64,000 nt of DNA from Paragordius varius (taxonomy: Eukaryota; Nematomorpha), in contig OZ176055.1 in the NCBI GenBank assembly GCA_964247055.1, positions 5,146,001 to 5,210,000 on the forward strand, read 5' to 3'. The first letter of the stretch is position 1, and the number at the start of each line of letters is the position of its first letter. A program made the translations under genes and the position numbers. The notes beneath the pieces are model-generated. The model was not told where the DNA came from, did not search any database, and saw nothing but the letters and a program-made list of their open reading frames with translations. Positions 62,510 through 64,000 of this stretch are shown in pieces.

Positions 62510-63123
62510 ATATTATGGGAATCTTATATGTGAGGTATACAAGTAGGTCTTTCGAATTCAAAATAAAAATATTTCTAATCATCTTAGAGGCACTTGTTTT
62601 TTAAATGCTCGGTTTAGGATTGTATGTAAATCTAAGAGTTGTTCGAAAATGGAATATTTTTCACGAATGCTCCGAATATTCACAATAAATTTTCTAATCA
62701 ACCCTTAGTAAAGCCATCTAAAAAATAGGATTTTCAGATTATTTCAATTATTTCACTATTGCTCTTGGATATCTGAGTCATTTTTCTGTAGTGATCCCTC
62801 ATTTCAGATTCGTTAAAAGTAATAGTTTAGAGAACTCAAAATTTATAAATGGTTACGCCAAAGGGACTAAGCTTGAATAAAATTGGAGTTTTATAATTGG
62901 TAGCATATTATTCTTTTTTAGTCATCCGATTTAAACGGGAATCTGATCTTGTAACTATTTTTTATCTATTCTTTAAATCTGGATTATAGTATATTTAATA
63001 TATTCAAATGCGCCTAAATCCCATAAATTCCATAAAAGTCAAGAGTTAGATAAATTATTTGTGTAAGTGAAAAATTCACATTCTTATATCGTTCAGTTTG
63101 TATTCAGCTGTTTCCTATAAGCG
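62510..63123. promoter_or_regulatory. Upstream region of the ubiquitin-L40 gene
   Basis: There are 614 bp between the hAT-like element and the start codon. No TATA box or other motif can be named with confidence. 63090-63110 (ATCGTTCAGTTTGTATTCAG) is less AT-rich and may contain the transcription start or a 3' splice site (TTGTATTCAG) of a leader intron; this is inference. Confidence 0.3.
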
Positions 63124-63553
63124 ATGCAAATTTTTGTAAAGACTTTAACGGGAAAAACGATAACTTTGGAAGTAGAGGCATCGGATACCATTGAAAATAT
63201 TAAAGCGAAAATTCAAGATAAAGAAGGTTGTATTTATTTTATTTTAGGCATACCACCGGACCAACAACGTTTGATTTTTGCTGGAAAGCAGCTTGAAGAT
63301 GGACGAACGCTTTCTGATTATAATATTCAAAAAGGTTTGTCTTATTTTACTTTCAGAGTCCACTTTACATTTGGTTTTACGCTTACGGGGAGGTATTATA
63401 GAGCCGAGTTTAAGAGCTCTAGCACAGAAATATAATTGTGAAAAGAAAATATGCCGTAAATGTTATGCAAGAAATGCGGTTCGGGCTTCGAATTGCAGAA
63501 AACGAAAATGCGGACATAGCAGTTATTTGCGACCAAAAAAGAAACATAAATAG
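63124..63553 (+). CDS. UBA52: Ubiquitin - ribosomal protein eL40 fusion, three exons, introns of 21 and 22 nt
   Basis: The precursor supplies one ubiquitin and ribosomal protein eL40 after cleavage following the double glycine. Exons are 63124-63226, 63248-63334 and 63357-63553; introns are 63227-63247 (21 nt) and 63335-63356 (22 nt), both GT-AG and phase 1. The spliced product is exactly 128 residues, the family length. Ubiquitin differs from the human form at position 19 (Ala for Pro) and 26 (Ile for Val). The tail LRLRGG is intact, and all seven lysines are present. eL40 keeps its four zinc cysteines (CRKC..NC..KC) and ends LRPKKKHK. Without splicing, the first intron would add seven in-frame residues (CIYFILG) without a stop. 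AATAAA signals are at 63576-63581 and 63610-63615. Confidence 0.99.
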
Positions 63554-63712
63554 TTATTTATTAATTTTTCGTTGAAATAAATTCATATCCTAGATATTGT
63601 ATATTCATCAATAAATACGTAAACTTTTGCTAAAACTGTACAAGTTAAATTTTAAGACTTTTATTTCCTTTGTGCATCAGATAAAAAAGATGTTTATTAC
63701 AGTTAAACTCCC

Positions 63713-64000
63713 GAATTCGGATAGCTCTAAAACATGCTTGTTAGACAACTTAATTTTAAAACCAATAAATATTGATTGCCGGTAAAAAATTTGCAAACTT
63801 TCTAATATTTACATTTTTAACCATAATATACATAATTATCTTTGATGTATTAGCAATTTTTAAAATAATTGGCGATGTTTTTGTGATTTTTTTTACAAAT
63901 CTATTTTTTATGAATCGAGCCTAAAACGCTAAAGTAAAATTAAGTTTCCAATAATTTTTGAATATTCAAATTATAAATAGTTTTGTGGTATAAAACCCTA
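63713..64000. mobile_element. MITE-2 copy, runs off the window
   Basis: It begins TTAAACTCCCGAATTCGG and then follows MITE-2 order: 'ccaataaatattg..gccggtaaaa', 'tttttaaccataatatac', 'gtattagcaatttttaaaa'. The right end is not in the window. It is diverged from the 43 kb copies. Confidence 0.5.

Overview
This is AT-rich (roughly three quarters A+T) nuclear DNA from an animal. Four complete housekeeping genes can be read exon by exon: prefoldin subunit 3, a TRAPPC6-type TRAPP subunit, SEC61 gamma and a ubiquitin-L40 fusion. A basigin-type immunoglobulin membrane protein also reads completely from signal peptide to stop. YIF1 reads over most of its length. Basigin, which belongs to animals, places the DNA in Metazoa. 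The most distinctive character is the introns: nine GT-AG introns of 21 to 32 nt (eight of them 21 to 25 nt) sit in four conserved genes and restore the family sequence exactly. Other introns in the same genes run to 1 to 6 kb and are full of transposon debris. From memory, dicyemid mesozoans are the animals best known for introns this short. Some other reduced parasites, such as orthonectids or myxozoans, cannot be excluded, and the lineage is inference.

Layout. 1-5.7 kb: nested inverted-repeat transposons. 5.8-6.4 kb: prefoldin 3 (+). 7.9-17.9 kb: YIF1 (-), convergent with prefoldin 3, with a 6 kb last intron holding several mobile-element pieces and a possible histone-fold exon. 17.9-20.0 kb: interval between the 5' sides of YIF1 (-) and TRAPPC6 (+). 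20.0-21.8 kb: TRAPPC6. 21.9-22.7 kb: LINE remnant. 24.3-28.9 kb: a young Ty3/gypsy retrotransposon with matching LTRs. 29.1-29.5 kb: a candidate new gene. 30.4-40.7 kb: transposon-in-transposon region, including one small TTAA element split by two hAT transposons. 40.8 kb: SEC61G. 42.8-45.6 kb: a three-exon gene of unknown function (-). 45.6-51.9 kb: mostly unassigned, with a LINE scrap, a piggyBac-like MITE and weak ORFs. 52.0-57.6 kb: basigin (-). 58.3-62.5 kb: palindromic repeats and a hAT-like element filled with MITEs. 63.1-63.6 kb: ubiquitin-L40 (+).

Function. The recognised genes are not a co-transcribed unit. Four act in the secretory route or at the membrane: SEC61G (ER translocation), YIF1 and TRAPPC6 (ER-Golgi traffic) and basigin (cell-surface chaperone). 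Prefoldin 3 and ubiquitin-L40 serve protein folding and the ribosome/ubiquitin system. There is too little here to claim deliberate clustering.

No tRNA, rRNA or CRISPR array was found. About ten repeat families account for much of the rest. The names MITE-1, MITE-2, MITE-3, TIR-4 and PAL-5 are labels used only here.
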